In this document: positions 53,302 through 62,874 of the stretch, one piece after another | Layout: each line of letters starts with the position of its first letter | How positions within the stretch are numbered: position 1 is the stretch's first letter | Source: Jeotgalibaca arthritidis | Lineage (GTDB): Bacteria; Bacillota; Bacilli; Lactobacillales; Aerococcaceae | Direction of reading: 5' to 3' | Length of the DNA stretch: 64,000 nt | NCBI RefSeq assembly: GCF_011100465.1 | Contig: NZ_CP049740.1 | Location: 809,857-873,856 of the forward strand | Made by a program: the position numbers and the translations under genes | Notes under the pieces: generated by a model | Databases searched by the model: none | The model's input: only the letters and a program-made list of their open reading frames with translations | What the model was told of the DNA's origin: nothing

Positions 53302-54888
53302 TTAGTCGTTGTTACGAATTGTAAATCCTGGTTTTTTACCTTTGTTTTGGCCTTTATAACCAGATGATGAACGGTCATCGCGTTTGCGATCGTCACGACG
53401 TTTGCCGCCGCCTGAACGGTTTTTGCTACCTTCATTGTTACGTGAACGGTTGCCGCCTCTATCATTTCTGTCGCCTCTGTCACGACGGTCATTAGAACGG
53501 CCGCCGCCTTTACCTTTATATCCGCCACCGCTCTTACCACGGTAACCGCCTTTGCCACCTTTACGAGATGGTAATGGACGTTCTGGAGTGATATTTACAG
53601 GTACTTCAGACGCTTCTTTTGTTTGGCTCTTAAGGAATGCTGCAGCTAATTCTTCTGCTGTATACTTGTCCAATAAATGTTTAATGGCATTATCGTATTT
53701 ATCAGCTTCTGTATCCTTAATAATGTCTTCGATTGTATCAATCGCATTTTTCAATTGTCCAACCATTGCTTCTTTATCTGAAGGTGGACGTAATGGTGAC
53801 ATTTCTTTACGTGTTAATTTTTCAATTGTACGTAGGTAGTCCATTTCGTTTGGTGTAACAAATGTTACTGACATACCTTCTTTACCAGCACGGCCTGTAC
53901 GACCAATACGGTGAACATAGCTCTCTGGATCTTGAGGAATATCGTAGTTATAAACGTGAGTAACACCAGAAATATCTAGTCCACGAGCTGCAACGTCAGT
54001 CGCAACAAGAATATCTAGATTCCCATTTTTGAAGTCGTTTAGAACGCTCATACGTTTTTTCTGAGTTAAGTCACCGTGAATTCCTTCAGCGCGGTAACCA
54101 CGTAGTTCTAATCCTTTAGCTAACTCATCAACACGACGTTTTGTACGTCCGAAGATAATTGTCAATTCTGGATTTTGAACATCGAATAAACGAGTCATGT
54201 TATCAAATTTCTCGAAATCTTTACATTTAACGAAATATTGATCGATCAAATTAGCAGTCATTTCTGATGCTTTAATTTGAACGTGCTCAGGATTTTTCAT
54301 AAATTGTACACCGATACGTTTGATAGAAGGTGGCATTGTAGCTGAGAACAATAGTGTTTGACGAGTTTCAGATGGTGTTTCCGAAATAATTGCTTCGATG
54401 TCTTCCAAGAAGCCCATGTTTAGCATTTCGTCTGCTTCGTCTAAAACTAATGTTTCGATATTTTGCAATTTAAGAGCTTTACGACGGATAAGGTCTAATA
54501 GACGACCAGGTGTTCCAACAACGATGTGTGGATTATTTTTCAAGCCACGAATTTGGCGGCTAATATCAGCTCCACCGTAAACAACTTGTGTGGTAATACG
54601 TTTTTCGCGACCTAGGCGGTATAGCTCTTCTTGAGTTTGGATAGCAAGTTCACGAGTTGGTGCAATTACTAACCCTTGAATAGTGCGGTTGTTACGGTCG
54701 ATTTTTTCAAGCATTGGTAGACCAAATGCAGCAGTTTTACCTGTACCTGTTTGTGCTTGACCAATAACGTCAAGCCCTGTTAGTGCCAACGGAATTGTTT
54801 GTTCCTGGATTGGTGTTGCTTCTTCAAAGCCCATAGCTTCAACGGATTTTAATAGTTCGGGAGATAATCCCAGTTCTGAAAATTTCAT
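53302..54888 (-). CDS. cshA: DEAD-box RNA helicase CshA
   Basis: 528 residues. Q motif and [11 protein letters not shown] (motif I), PTRELA, DEAD (VLDEADEML), SAT, and [13 protein letters not shown] (motif VI). A dimerisation region and a Gly/Arg/Lys-rich C-terminal tail (~440-528) follow, as in CshA of Bacillus, part of the RNA degradosome and cold response. The ~390-base stretch upstream (54889-55283) shows no gene and probably holds a long leader. Confidence 0.96.
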   Translation of the reverse strand: MKFSELGLSPELLKSVEAMGFEEATPIQEQTIPLALTGLDVIGQAQTGTGKTAAFGLPMLEKIDRNNRTIQGLVIAPTRELAIQTQEELYRLGREKRITTQVVYGGADISRQIRGLKNNPHIVVGTPGRLLDLIRRKALKLQNIETLVLDEADEMLNMGFLEDIEAIISETPSETRQTLLFSATMPPSIKRIGVQFMKNPEHVQIKASEMTANLIDQYFVKCKDFEKFDNMTRLFDVQNPELTIIFGRTKRRVDELAKGLELRGYRAEGIHGDLTQKKRMSVLNDFKNGNLDILVATDVAARGLDISGVTHVYNYDIPQDPESYVHRIGRTGRAGKEGMSVTFVTPNEMDYLRTIEKLTRKEMSPLRPPSDKEAMVGQLKNAIDTIEDIIKDTEADKYDNAIKHLLDKYTAEELAAAFLKSQTKEASEVPVNITPERPLPSRKGGKGGYRGKSGGGYKGKGGGRSNDRRDRGDRNDRGGNRSRNNEGSKNRSGGGKRRDDRKRDDRSSSGYKGQNKGKKPGFTIRNND

Positions 54889-55283
54889 GTTTCCTCCTAA
54901 TTTTTGAGAAACAATGGAGAGTCTTTTTTAACCCTATAAAAAATTTTTAAAAAAGCTTAGCAACAATCGCCAGCCTTTTTTAATCCTCTAGTCGGTAAAT
55001 ATCAAATTATATACAAAAGATATCTTATCGTTTTAAACCGGACACTTGTCGCCGGTCTGTTCGTTCATCTATGAAGAAAAACCCTCTTTTATTCCTCGTG
55101 ATTTTTAACATCTGTAATCATAGCATGGTTTTCACTATTTTACAAATTTATTAGCCTCATTTTGAAAACTATTTTCCTCATCTAAATCTTATGAACCTTA
55201 TTAAATAAATAAAAAAGAAGCATCTAGAGCCTTTCAGCCCGACATTTCTTTTGAAATCAACCAATCAATATTGTGCACCTTTT

Positions 55284-55650
55284 TTATATGGTTTTCTCTA
55301 GGCGCTTGGAGAATTTAGAAAGCGAGTAGCAGACAATCCAATACATTAACCCCATCATAAGAAACATCGGAATCACATAATTGGTATTTTGCCCGTATAC
55401 AATACGTACATGGTGCGTTAATTCTGGCAAGGTAATAATCGTTGCCAATGACGTATCTTTAATCAAGGATACAATTTGACTGACAATCGGTGGCACCATC
55501 GCACGAAGCGCTTGGGGAATAATGATATACCATAATGTTTGAGCGTAAGTTAAGCCCGTCGACACACCCGCTTCTGTTTGTCCCTTTGGAATTGAATTCA
55601 AGCCACCACGGATAATTTCCGACAGCATTGCTGATTCAAAAATGGTTAAC
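55284..55650 (-). pseudogene. Amino-acid ABC transporter permease, C-terminal remnant
   Basis: About 120 residues (FESAMLSEIIRGGLNSIPKG, then GQTEAGVSTGLT, the EAA loop, and two membrane segments) matching the last half of HisM/GlnP-type permeases. The N-terminal half is absent; the frame upstream is stopped within a GH4 gene fragment. Not expected to work. Confidence 0.85.
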
Positions 55651-56226
55651 GGATGTCCTCATCAAATGGAAGGGATAGTTGGCATCTTGGATATGAAAGG
55701 CATTCAGACCTAAGTTGGCAAATTGACGCGCCGCGTAAGAAGCAATATCACCTGATGTACCTATACCAGCAGGATTGGTAAAGTTAATTAACCATGCATC
55801 GGGACATTGCACCTTCATATCGGCAATAATTTGACCAATAATTGGAATCGTTCGAAAAGCCTTAAAGATTCCACCGGCACCATTGGTTTCTTGACCTAAA
55901 ACCCCGTGGGACAAAGGAATGCGTTCATCCTTTACCCGAGCATTGAGCAGACCGACCCGGAATTGCGTTGTAACAAAGTCTGCATCTTTCAAAGCCTCAA
56001 AGCGATCTAATGTTAAGTGGACTTCCCAATCGAGTCCGGCTGCACGAATTTGGCGTTTAGCCATCTCCCCTACAATTTCTAGCTTGTGGCGTCCTTCTTC
56101 AATATCAACCAACCAAATTTCTTTAATCGGTAATTGGTCTTTCCTCATAATATAGCCTTCAATTAATTCGGGTGTATAGCTGGAGCCACCGCCAATGGTG
56201 ACAATCTTCAATCCTGTTCGAGTCAT
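55636..56226 (-). pseudogene. GH4 family 6-phospho-glycosidase, N-terminal remnant
   Basis: Starts properly at ATG 56226 behind GGAGGG. NAD-binding IVTIGGGSSYTPEL, FRVGLLNARVKDE, GQETNGAGG and NFTNPAG are intact. After ~190 residues the frame passes into permease sequence and stops; full GH4 enzymes have ~440 residues, and the catalytic Cys-containing motif is missing. A deletion fused it to the permease remnant at about 55650. Confidence 0.88.
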
Positions 56227-56352
56227 CTCTTTCCCTCCGTTTTTTGATAAGGTTTTCATAGCTTTACTTTAGCATATCAATACTGGCAAAAAAGCTTTTC
56301 GAAGTGGATTGAGACAAGTGTCTCGCCTTTGATTTTTGTTTCAGCTTTGAAA

Positions 56353-56380
56353 CAAAAAAGCAGCCCTTTTAGGAGCTGCT
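56353..56380 (-). terminator. Terminator of murF
   Basis: AGCAGC / GCTGCT arms with a stable interior (TCCTAAAAGG), then T6 on the minus strand. Confidence 0.82.
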
Positions 56381-56387
56381 CACAGGT

Positions 56388-57776
56388 TTAATCGACGCGG
56401 AGTTCTTTCACGACAGAAAGTAAATCCGTTCCGAAGCTTGATTTAATTAAAACTTGATCATGTTGCTTTAACTCTTTTTTCAAAGCAGTAATCAGCGGTG
56501 CTTTATCGCCACTAAAGTGGTGGATATCGCTTGCTTCGTAGGTATTGCTTAAAACATCAAACAAAGCAGTCATTTCTTCACCGTATAAATAAAGGCAATC
56601 AAAGTCGTGCGGTGTCAAAGATGGTGCCAACGATTCATGAAGTTCTTTAGACTGGTCACCTAGTTCACGAATATCGCCTAAGACAACAATACGACGTCCC
56701 TCCGCTTCACGCGGTACTTGACGAAAGGCATCTAAGACAGCACGCATAGCCGTTGGACTAGCATTATAAGCATCATTTAAAATATGTGACCCATTCACAC
56801 CGTCTAACCATTGTGTGCGGTTTTCAGTCAGTGTGAAATTTTCTAAGTAAGCTTTCACTTCAATCATTGAGATGTCAAAATAAGCGGCTACTGAAAGAGC
56901 GATCAAGGCATTTTGAACGTTGTAATCACCTAAAACTGGAATCGATAATTCAGCTGTATCATCGAAATTCACTTTAAAATTAGTATGATCTTTGTGACTA
57001 TCAATGCCGTAAGCAAATAGAGTAGCCGTTTTATCAATACCAAAAGTCGCTTTTTTATAACTGCCATCAATTGGCATTTCTTCACGAATCAGCGGCTCGT
57101 TGATCGGATAAATAAATAAACCATCATCCTTCAAGCCTTCTAAAATTTCCAGCTTAGCTTTCGCAATATTTCGGCGTGAACCAAGGTGCTCCAAATGACT
57201 CTCACCAATTAGAGTAATAGCTGCCACGTCTGGCTGAGCGATTTTGCTCAAGCGAGAAATTTCGTTAAAGCCTGACATGCCCATTTCTAATACAATAACT
57301 TCTGTGTCTTCTGGCATATCTAAAATGGTGCTTGGTAACCCAATATCATTGTTATAGTTACCTGCTGTTTTATGAACGCGGTAGCGAGCAGATAACACAG
57401 CTGCCGTCATGTCTTTAGTCGTTGTTTTCCCATTGCTACCAGTGATAGCGACCACCTTCGGATTAACCATCGCTAAATAAGCTTTTGCTAAATCTTGGAA
57501 AGCTTGTAAGGTGTCATCAACTAAAATAATGGCAATACCTTCAGGTGCTTCTGATTCTGGACGGCTCCAAAGCGCAGCCGTTGCTCCATTAGCAATGGCT
57601 GATTGAATGTAATCATGACCGTCTGTTTCGCCTTCTGTCAGTGGCACAAACAGGGTATTTTCTGTTGCTTTTCGTGAATCGAACACAACTGATTCGATTT
57701 CAGCAAAGCGGTTAGGTGAACTATAATCAATGGCATGGACAGCTTTTACAACGTCTATAATACGAATAGGCTTCAT
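56388..57776 (-). CDS. murF: UDP-N-acetylmuramoyl-tripeptide--D-alanyl-D-alanine ligase
   Basis: 462 residues. ATP-binding ITGSNGKTTTKDM, central domain with LGDYNVQNALIAL, and DAYNASPTAMRA. Adds D-Ala-D-Ala to the UDP-MurNAc-tripeptide in the cytoplasm. Follows ddl by 72 bases; the two supply and use D-Ala-D-Ala and probably belong to one transcription unit, partly ended by a hairpin between them. Confidence 0.97.
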   Translation of the reverse strand: MKPIRIIDVVKAVHAIDYSSPNRFAEIESVVFDSRKATENTLFVPLTEGETDGHDYIQSAIANGATAALWSRPESEAPEGIAIILVDDTLQAFQDLAKAYLAMVNPKVVAITGSNGKTTTKDMTAAVLSARYRVHKTAGNYNNDIGLPSTILDMPEDTEVIVLEMGMSGFNEISRLSKIAQPDVAAITLIGESHLEHLGSRRNIAKAKLEILEGLKDDGLFIYPINEPLIREEMPIDGSYKKATFGIDKTATLFAYGIDSHKDHTNFKVNFDDTAELSIPVLGDYNVQNALIALSVAAYFDISMIEVKAYLENFTLTENRTQWLDGVNGSHILNDAYNASPTAMRAVLDAFRQVPREAEGRRIVVLGDIRELGDQSKELHESLAPSLTPHDFDCLYLYGEEMTALFDVLSNTYEASDIHHFSGDKAPLITALKKELKQHDQVLIKSSFGTDLLSVVKELRVD

Positions 57777-57805
57777 GTCTCGTCCTTCTTTCTGATGTGA
57801 TAAAA

Positions 57806-57835
57806 GAAAATGCCGCCTCTCAAAGAGGGCAGCAC
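57806..57835 (-). terminator. Hairpin between ddl and murF
   Basis: GCCCTCTTTGAGAGGCGGC on the minus strand: GCCCTC/GAGGCG stem followed by ATTTTCTTTTA. Partial terminator or processing site. Confidence 0.55.
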
Positions 57836-57848
57836 CTATTCTTTTTTA

Positions 57849-58934
57849 TTAGTCTAGTTCAGTAAAATCAATTTTTTCAGCATGGCGTTTTAAAGCAAGC
57901 TGGATCAGTTCTTCAACTAAATCGCTGTACTTCAAGCCTGTGTATTCCCATAGTAGTGGATACATCGAGAATTTAGTAAAGCCAGGTAAAGTATTGACTT
58001 CATTTAAATAAATTTCATGGTTGCTCGTTACAAAGAAATCACAGCGGCTCAAACCAGAACCATCTAAGGTACGGAAGGCTGTTGCAGCATAGTCTTGTAG
58101 CTTAGCAATCAAGTCTTCTGGTAGCTCTGCTGGAATTTGTAAATCAACAGAGTTGTTGATGTACTTTTCTTCATAGTCATAAAATTCAGTGGTTTTAACA
58201 ATTTCACCAGGAGCTGATGTGTGAACATCGGCATTTCCTAAAATAGCAATTTCGATTTCACGCGCTTCGACGCCTTGTTCAACCACAATACGGTGGTCAT
58301 AAAGGAAGGCTTTATTAATCGCCTCTGTTAATTCTTCGCGGTTGCTAGCTTTCGTAATCCCAACACTTGAGCCCATGTTTGCCGGTTTCACATACATCGG
58401 ATAAATGAGTGAACCTTCACAGCGAACAAAGGTTGCTTCTTGGTTGCTGTCCCAATCAAACTTAAAGACTGGCACATAAGGCACTTGCGGTAATCCTGCT
58501 TGTTGGAACAATTGCTTGCTGACAATTTTGTCCATTCCTGCTGCACTAGCTAAGACGCCACAGCCAACATAAGGCATATCTAATACTTCAAATAAGCCTT
58601 GGACTGTTCCATCTTCACCATTTGGTCCATGTAAAACAGGGAAAATAACGGCATCGTCAGATTGGATAGCACCAGGATTGATTTTCTTACCATAAGAAGT
58701 AGCACCTTCTTCGCTAGCCATAACAGCTGCTTCTCCAGCAGTGAATCGTAACCATTCTGACTCTGCTACTGGTGCTTTTAGTGTTTCACCCTGTAACCAG
58801 TCACCTTTACGAGTGATGTAAACAGGAACAACGTCATAATAATCATAATAAATTTCTTTTACAATTGAGTGGGCAGTTAGGATTGAAACATCATGTTCCG
58901 CACTTTTGCCTCCATAGATTAGAAAAACTTTCAT
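57849..58934 (-). CDS. ddl: D-alanine--D-alanine ligase
   Basis: 361 residues from ATG 58934 (AAGGAG upstream); the open frame begins 18 bases earlier. LIYGGKSAEHDVSILTA N-terminus, HGPNGEDGTVQGLFE, ATP-grasp KPANMGSSVGITK, the omega-loop FYDYEEKYINN with Tyr (D-Ala, not D-Lac type) and NEVNTLPGFT. Makes the dipeptide used by MurF; vancomycin-susceptible type. Confidence 0.97.
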   Translation of the reverse strand: MKVFLIYGGKSAEHDVSILTAHSIVKEIYYDYYDVVPVYITRKGDWLQGETLKAPVAESEWLRFTAGEAAVMASEEGATSYGKKINPGAIQSDDAVIFPVLHGPNGEDGTVQGLFEVLDMPYVGCGVLASAAGMDKIVSKQLFQQAGLPQVPYVPVFKFDWDSNQEATFVRCEGSLIYPMYVKPANMGSSVGITKASNREELTEAINKAFLYDHRIVVEQGVEAREIEIAILGNADVHTSAPGEIVKTTEFYDYEEKYINNSVDLQIPAELPEDLIAKLQDYAATAFRTLDGSGLSRCDFFVTSNHEIYLNEVNTLPGFTKFSMYPLLWEYTGLKYSDLVEELIQLALKRHAEKIDFTELD

Positions 58935-59018
58935 ACTTTTTCTCCTTAGCATTGAATATAGGTATATTCAAATCTTTTTCATAGGTCATTGTATCACATC
59001 ACAAAGAGCCATGACATC

Positions 59019-59046
59019 ATAAAAAGAGCCCGACACTCTTTTTTTG
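59019..59046 (-). terminator. Terminator downstream of the 59054-59803 gene
   Basis: AAAAAGAG / CTCTTTTT arms (59021-59028, 59037-59044) with A and T runs on both sides. Confidence 0.75.
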
Positions 59047-59053
59047 CCAGACT

Positions 59054-59803
59054 CTAATCAAAATCATAGATAAGGGTCCATTCCCCTTTTTCTGCATGGT
59101 ATTCGATGTAACCGACTGCTTCATCCTCGTCAAACAAGCGGTCAACCAAGGATAATTTATCCTCAGCAATAAAAATTGGAACACGGTAAAGGTTATCTTT
59201 AATGATAATTTGACGAAAAGAGAGACAGACACCTTCTCGAAAAACGAGTGCCAACTGGTCCATTTTGGTGATCGCGAACGGCGCCGCTATTCTGTCTTTT
59301 TGGAAAAATCGTTTCTTCTCATTCAGCTTATTAGTCATGCGTTGGGTGATAGAACCAACAAATTGATCAATAAACTCTTCCAAATAGCGATAGTAAACTT
59401 TATTAAAGCCATTTGGCAATGAAAGAAAAATATAATTATTCTGCAATTTGTAATAGAATGGCGAATGTAAATAGTTATGTGCATGAGCCAGGTATAGAAT
59501 TTCAGAAATTTCAACTGGGGTTAATTGGTGTAGCATTTCCAGATTGGTGAAATCAATCCATGATGTTGTCCGCGCAACCGCTGATTGGCTATTTTCTAAA
59601 AAGGCTCTGACATTCTCTTGTCCTTTAATGACTTGAAAACCACTATGGTTATCGTAGTCACCAACACTGCCATCACTTTTAATCAACAACAGGTTATTCG
59701 GTGTTCGTTTTAGTAAGCTTTTTTGATTGATATTAACAATACCTTTACTTAGTACATTGTTTCCAACTGTATCGTAATAAATATAAACAACTTGACTTGG
59801 CAC
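59054..59803 (-). CDS. Conserved-looking protein of unknown function
   Basis: 249 residues from GTG 59803 behind GGGAGGA. Soluble, mixed alpha/beta composition, no signal peptide, no membrane helix and no motif recognised. Segments such as ISEILYLAHAHNYLHSPFYYKL and VGYIEYHAEKGEWTLIYDFD suggest a folded single protein rather than a random frame. It is a separate unit with a terminator, upstream of ddl on the same strand. Confidence 0.75.
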   Translation of the reverse strand: MPSQVVYIYYDTVGNNVLSKGIVNINQKSLLKRTPNNLLLIKSDGSVGDYDNHSGFQVIKGQENVRAFLENSQSAVARTTSWIDFTNLEMLHQLTPVEISEILYLAHAHNYLHSPFYYKLQNNYIFLSLPNGFNKVYYRYLEEFIDQFVGSITQRMTNKLNEKKRFFQKDRIAAPFAITKMDQLALVFREGVCLSFRQIIIKDNLYRVPIFIAEDKLSLVDRLFDEDEAVGYIEYHAEKGEWTLIYDFD

Positions 59804-60065
59804 TTTACATCCTCCCTTCTTCTTTCTTTCCGAACTTATTGTACTACCTTCTGAAAATAGGTAGGTATCAAATCCGTGTTAATATTATTACAATCATATA
59901 TCTTTTTTTAAATAAAAGCTCTAAGTTTTCTTTAATATTCTCCTAAATATTTTTATTATAAGACAAAAGTGATAAAATGTCGAAAAGTTGTCTTATACGG
60001 ATACACTATTTTTGAAAAATAGTTTACACTATTCCTATCAAGCGTTTACAAAAGGAGGTTATTTT

Positions 60066-60836
60066 ATGACAGTCATCAATTGCCCCATGGGAATCAACCG
60101 ACCACTACTAATTGATTCTGCCACCCTAACCAATCGTTTAACAACGGAGGATTTGCCAGCAGCCTATTTGGACTTATTAGCTGAAAAAAATGGTGGCTAT
60201 CTTCAAAATATGTGGCTGCCTACTCCTGAACCAACATCTGACGGTCTGGATTACGGTCTCATCCATTATATTTTCGGTTTACATCACGATCCTGAAACAA
60301 GTATCCTTCACCAGCAACGCCATGACTTCCCTGATTACTTTGTTATTTTTAGCGCCAACGAGCAGCAATTATTTGCCTTTGACTATGCTAACCAAGATGT
60401 CCAAAACCAACCTGCTATTCGTCATTTAGATATTGAAACTGATAATTGGCAAATTGTCGCTCCTAATTTCCAACGTTTTTTAGAGATGCTACAGCCTTAT
60501 CAACTGACTATTCCTCTTGAAGGAAAACTGACGCGTCACGAAACAAATCACGCTTTTTTATTAGTTGACGATGCAGACTTTTTGGAAGAGTTATGGCTCC
60601 ATGTGGAAGACTGGGAAGACAAGGAGTGGTTGTTGGGTTGGTTGGAACATTTCACCAAGCACCCAAAGCTTGCCTATCGCCGAGTCACATTAGCTGCCCT
60701 TGAGGTTCAACTGCTCTATTTTCGTTTATCTTTCCCTTCCTCCGGCGTTGATCTCCTCAATCGTTTCTTAGCGGACGAGGACGAGGGCTTGCGCAAGCAG
60801 GCAGAGGCCTTGATCACAGAGCTAGCTGAAGTGTGA
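60066..60836 (+). CDS. SMI1/KNR4-like family protein
   Basis: 256 residues from ATG 60066 with AAAGGAGG; the upstream frame is unsupported. Residues ~15-140 fit the SMI1/KNR4 fold (LPAAYLDLLAEKNGGYL, then DYFVIFSANEQQLFAFDY). The C-terminal ~90 residues are helical and repeat-like (LWLHVEDWEDKEWLLGWLEH). SMI1/KNR4 proteins are often immunity proteins against polymorphic toxins; no toxin is adjacent. Followed after 50 bases by an acyl-CoA dehydrogenase gene. Confidence 0.82.
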   Translation: MTVINCPMGINRPLLIDSATLTNRLTTEDLPAAYLDLLAEKNGGYLQNMWLPTPEPTSDGLDYGLIHYIFGLHHDPETSILHQQRHDFPDYFVIFSANEQQLFAFDYANQDVQNQPAIRHLDIETDNWQIVAPNFQRFLEMLQPYQLTIPLEGKLTRHETNHAFLLVDDADFLEELWLHVEDWEDKEWLLGWLEHFTKHPKLAYRRVTLAALEVQLLYFRLSFPSSGVDLLNRFLADEDEGLRKQAEALITELAEV

Positions 60837-60885
60837 TAAAGTTGTGATAAAGTAATGTTAGACTAAATAGAAAGAAGGTTGATTC

Positions 60886-62022
60886 ATGTTTTTAAGTGAT
60901 GATTTGTTAGAGGCGATTCATAGTCGCGCAGCAAAATATGATAAGGAAAATACATTTCCTCATGAAGATTATGCGGCTTTAAAGGAAGCGGGCTATTATA
61001 AGGCATTTGTTCCAAAAGAATATGGCGGTTTCGGGCTTAATCTTAAAGAGATTGCTCACGAGCAAACACGGCTAGCTATGGCAGCACCTGCGACAGCTCT
61101 GGGGATTAATATGCACCAAATTATTGTTGGTGTTGCTCGCCATATGGTCAAGCACGGTAATCTGAAGGGTGAACAAATTTTAAGGGATGCTGCTGAAGGA
61201 CATTTACTTTCCTTTGCAATTTCAGAACCAGCGAATGACCGTGTGTTGTTTGGCTCGATTTGTGAAGCCAAAGCTAACGAGGACGGAGGCTACCGCTTTT
61301 ATGGTCCCAAAGTTTTCATTTCCATGGTCGGCGAATGTTCGCGGATGGTCACTTATGGCATGGACAGCCAAGGCGAGCAGCCACAATCTGTGTTTGCCTA
61401 TCTCGAAAAAAATCCAGAAACTATTAAAATCAAACCAGATTGGGATACGTTAGGTATGCGTGGTACCCAATCCTATAGCGTTTTATTAGATGGTGCCTAC
61501 GCAACCAGTAAGCAAATTCTAACAACAGTCAAGCCTGGTCCAAGCTTTGACCCGGTTGTCTTTGGGATTTTTTCTCACTTCGAATTATTGCTAGCTGCAA
61601 CCTATCACGGGATTGGAAAACGTGCCTTGGAGTTGGGAATCGAAACGGTGAAGAAACGTCGATCCATTGCACAAGGGAAAACGTATGATCAAGATAAAAA
61701 CATCCGCTGGCGGATTGCAGAAGCTGCCATCATTTTGGATAGTGTTCAACCACAAATTAATGTTTTAGCAACTGATATCGAAGAGGACGCTGATCATGGT
61801 AACCTTTGGCTGCCGCGTTTGTCAGCTATTAAAAATACAGCGGTCGAAGCCTCTATCAAAGCGGTCGAGGAGATGGTTCGTGCTAGTGGCGGGCGTTCTT
61901 ACTATAATGATACCGAGCTATCTCGCTTGTTGCGGGATGTCTACGCAGGATTGTTCCAACCTTCTGACCAAGAATCGCTTCACGACGCCTGGGCAAGTTT
62001 ATTATTAGGTCCGATTGAGTAG
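60886..62022 (+). CDS. Acyl-CoA dehydrogenase family protein
   Basis: 378 residues with AGAAAGG before ATG. Acyl-CoA dehydrogenase fold: N-terminal helical domain (YGGFGLNLKEIAHEQTRLA), middle beta-domain (SFAISEPANDR...MRGTQSYSV) and C-terminal helices (GIGKRALELGIETVKKR, VRASGGRSYYNDTELSRLLRD). The usual catalytic Glu position is not clear, so it may act as an FAD-dependent oxidoreductase or monooxygenase-like member. Beta-oxidation is rare in these bacteria; substrate unknown. Confidence 0.88.
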   Translation: MFLSDDLLEAIHSRAAKYDKENTFPHEDYAALKEAGYYKAFVPKEYGGFGLNLKEIAHEQTRLAMAAPATALGINMHQIIVGVARHMVKHGNLKGEQILRDAAEGHLLSFAISEPANDRVLFGSICEAKANEDGGYRFYGPKVFISMVGECSRMVTYGMDSQGEQPQSVFAYLEKNPETIKIKPDWDTLGMRGTQSYSVLLDGAYATSKQILTTVKPGPSFDPVVFGIFSHFELLLAATYHGIGKRALELGIETVKKRRSIAQGKTYDQDKNIRWRIAEAAIILDSVQPQINVLATDIEEDADHGNLWLPRLSAIKNTAVEASIKAVEEMVRASGGRSYYNDTELSRLLRDVYAGLFQPSDQESLHDAWASLLLGPIE

Positions 62023-62031
62023 TTTTTATCC

Positions 62032-62147
62032 GATACAGCTTCTAAAAATTGGCTGTATCTTACATTCGGAGGTCTAAATGTAAGATACAAATGGACTTTA
62101 TAGCGCTGTATCTTACATTCCAGCTACTAAATGTAAGATACAGCACC
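62032..62147. repeat. Tandem GATACAGC palindromes (three linked units)
   Basis: Alternating half-sites: GATACAGC (62032) with CTGTATCTTACAT (to 62065); ATGTAAGATAC (62078) with GCTGTATCTTACAT (to 62118); then ATGTAAGATACAGC (62131-62144). The last half can pair with the preceding one instead, so competing hairpins are possible. Just after the acyl-CoA dehydrogenase stop. Confidence 0.85.
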
Positions 62148-62175
62148 TTTATTTATTCTGTATGGTACAGCAAGA

Positions 62176-62222
62176 CATAAAAAGACGGCGCCGGGACAAA
62201 TTCCCAGCACCGTCTTTATTTT
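62176..62222. terminator. Strong hairpin terminator behind the 40-residue peptide gene
   Basis: AAAGACGGCGCCGGG (62181-62195) and CCCAGCACCGTCTTT (62203-62217), one mismatch; T5 on the minus strand and TATTTTTTA on the plus strand. Confidence 0.88.
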
Positions 62223-62345
62223 TTATCTTAGTGTTTTTAAAGCTGTTGCCCAAGCAACTGTTGTATTTAATACCGCTTGGATTGTTGGTTCGTGAACGTC
62301 TGCTGGTGCAAATGTTCGAACAGATACTGGTTTTATTAGTGTCAT
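62223..62345 (-). CDS. 40-residue peptide of unknown function
   Basis: ATG 62345 lies seven bases after GAAGGGAGTG, a strong site. The peptide starts MTLIKPVSVRTFAPADVH and ends VAWATALKTLR. It has no Cys, no membrane helix and a mixed Thr/Ala/Val content. The stop is directly followed by a strong terminator, so this is a complete mono-cistronic unit and not a shadow frame. It may be a peptide signal, a small regulator or a leaderless secreted peptide; nothing recognisable. Confidence 0.7.
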   Translation of the reverse strand: MTLIKPVSVRTFAPADVHEPTIQAVLNTTVAWATALKTLR

Positions 62346-62489
62346 TCTTTACACTCCCTTCATATATATAATCCGCAAACAAAGTCCATTTCTGTTTTTT
62401 TAATTGCACTATTTTACCTCTAAAAATCATTGCATTTTGGAATGTGTAGTGGTATTATCTTAATGTTATGGGCGAGTGACCAATTCGTG

Positions 62490-62495
62490 TATAAT
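62490..62495 (+). promoter_or_regulatory. rpmE2 -10 box
   Basis: TATAAT at 62490 with TTATGG 18 bases upstream. No Zur box was found, though type B L31 genes are often zinc-controlled. Confidence 0.55.
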
Positions 62496-62546
62496 AATCA
62501 ACTCTGATTTAGGAAATATCTCAGGGCATAAAGGAGAGAAAATAGA

Positions 62547-62810
62547 ATGAAACAAGAAATTCATCCAAGTTACCAACAAGTTGTCTTCATGGATACTACA
62601 ACAGGTTTTAAATTCTTGTCAGGATCTACTAAAGGTTCTAGCGAAACTGTTGAATGGGAAGATGGAAATACATACCCATTAATCCGTGTTGAAATTTCAT
62701 CTGATTCACATCCGTTCTATACTGGCCGTCAAAAATTTGCACAAGCAGAAGGACGCGTTGGTCGTTTCAACAAAAAATACGGTTTCAAAACAGAAACAGA
62801 AGAAGCTTAA
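62547..62810 (+). CDS. rpmE2: 50S ribosomal protein L31 type B
   Basis: 87 residues with AAAGGAGAG upstream. [20 protein letters not shown] start, [29 protein letters not shown]: type B L31, which lacks the zinc-binding Cys motif (C- form). Located beside rho, the usual neighbour in Firmicutes, with a separate thioredoxin-like gene between. Confidence 0.97.
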   Translation: MKQEIHPSYQQVVFMDTTTGFKFLSGSTKGSSETVEWEDGNTYPLIRVEISSDSHPFYTGRQKFAQAEGRVGRFNKKYGFKTETEEA

Positions 62811-62824
62811 TTTCACAAACAAAA

Positions 62825-62856
62825 GAGCTGAGACAGCATTGTCTCAGCTCTTTTTG
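62825..62856 (+). terminator. Terminator of rpmE2
   Basis: GAGCTGAGAC / GTCTCAGCTC perfect arms (62825-62850), then T5. Confidence 0.92.
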
Positions 62857-62874
62857 TCGTTTAGGGAGTTAGCA

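Noticed and set aside
53298-53558. 86-residue Val/Ala/Thr-rich frame inside the cshA tail
   Set aside because: Low-complexity shadow of the Gly/Arg-rich helicase C-terminus.
62149-62430. 93-residue minus-strand frame over the peptide/terminator region
   Set aside because: It runs through the terminator hairpin and lacks a start signal; the 40-residue frame in another phase has both.
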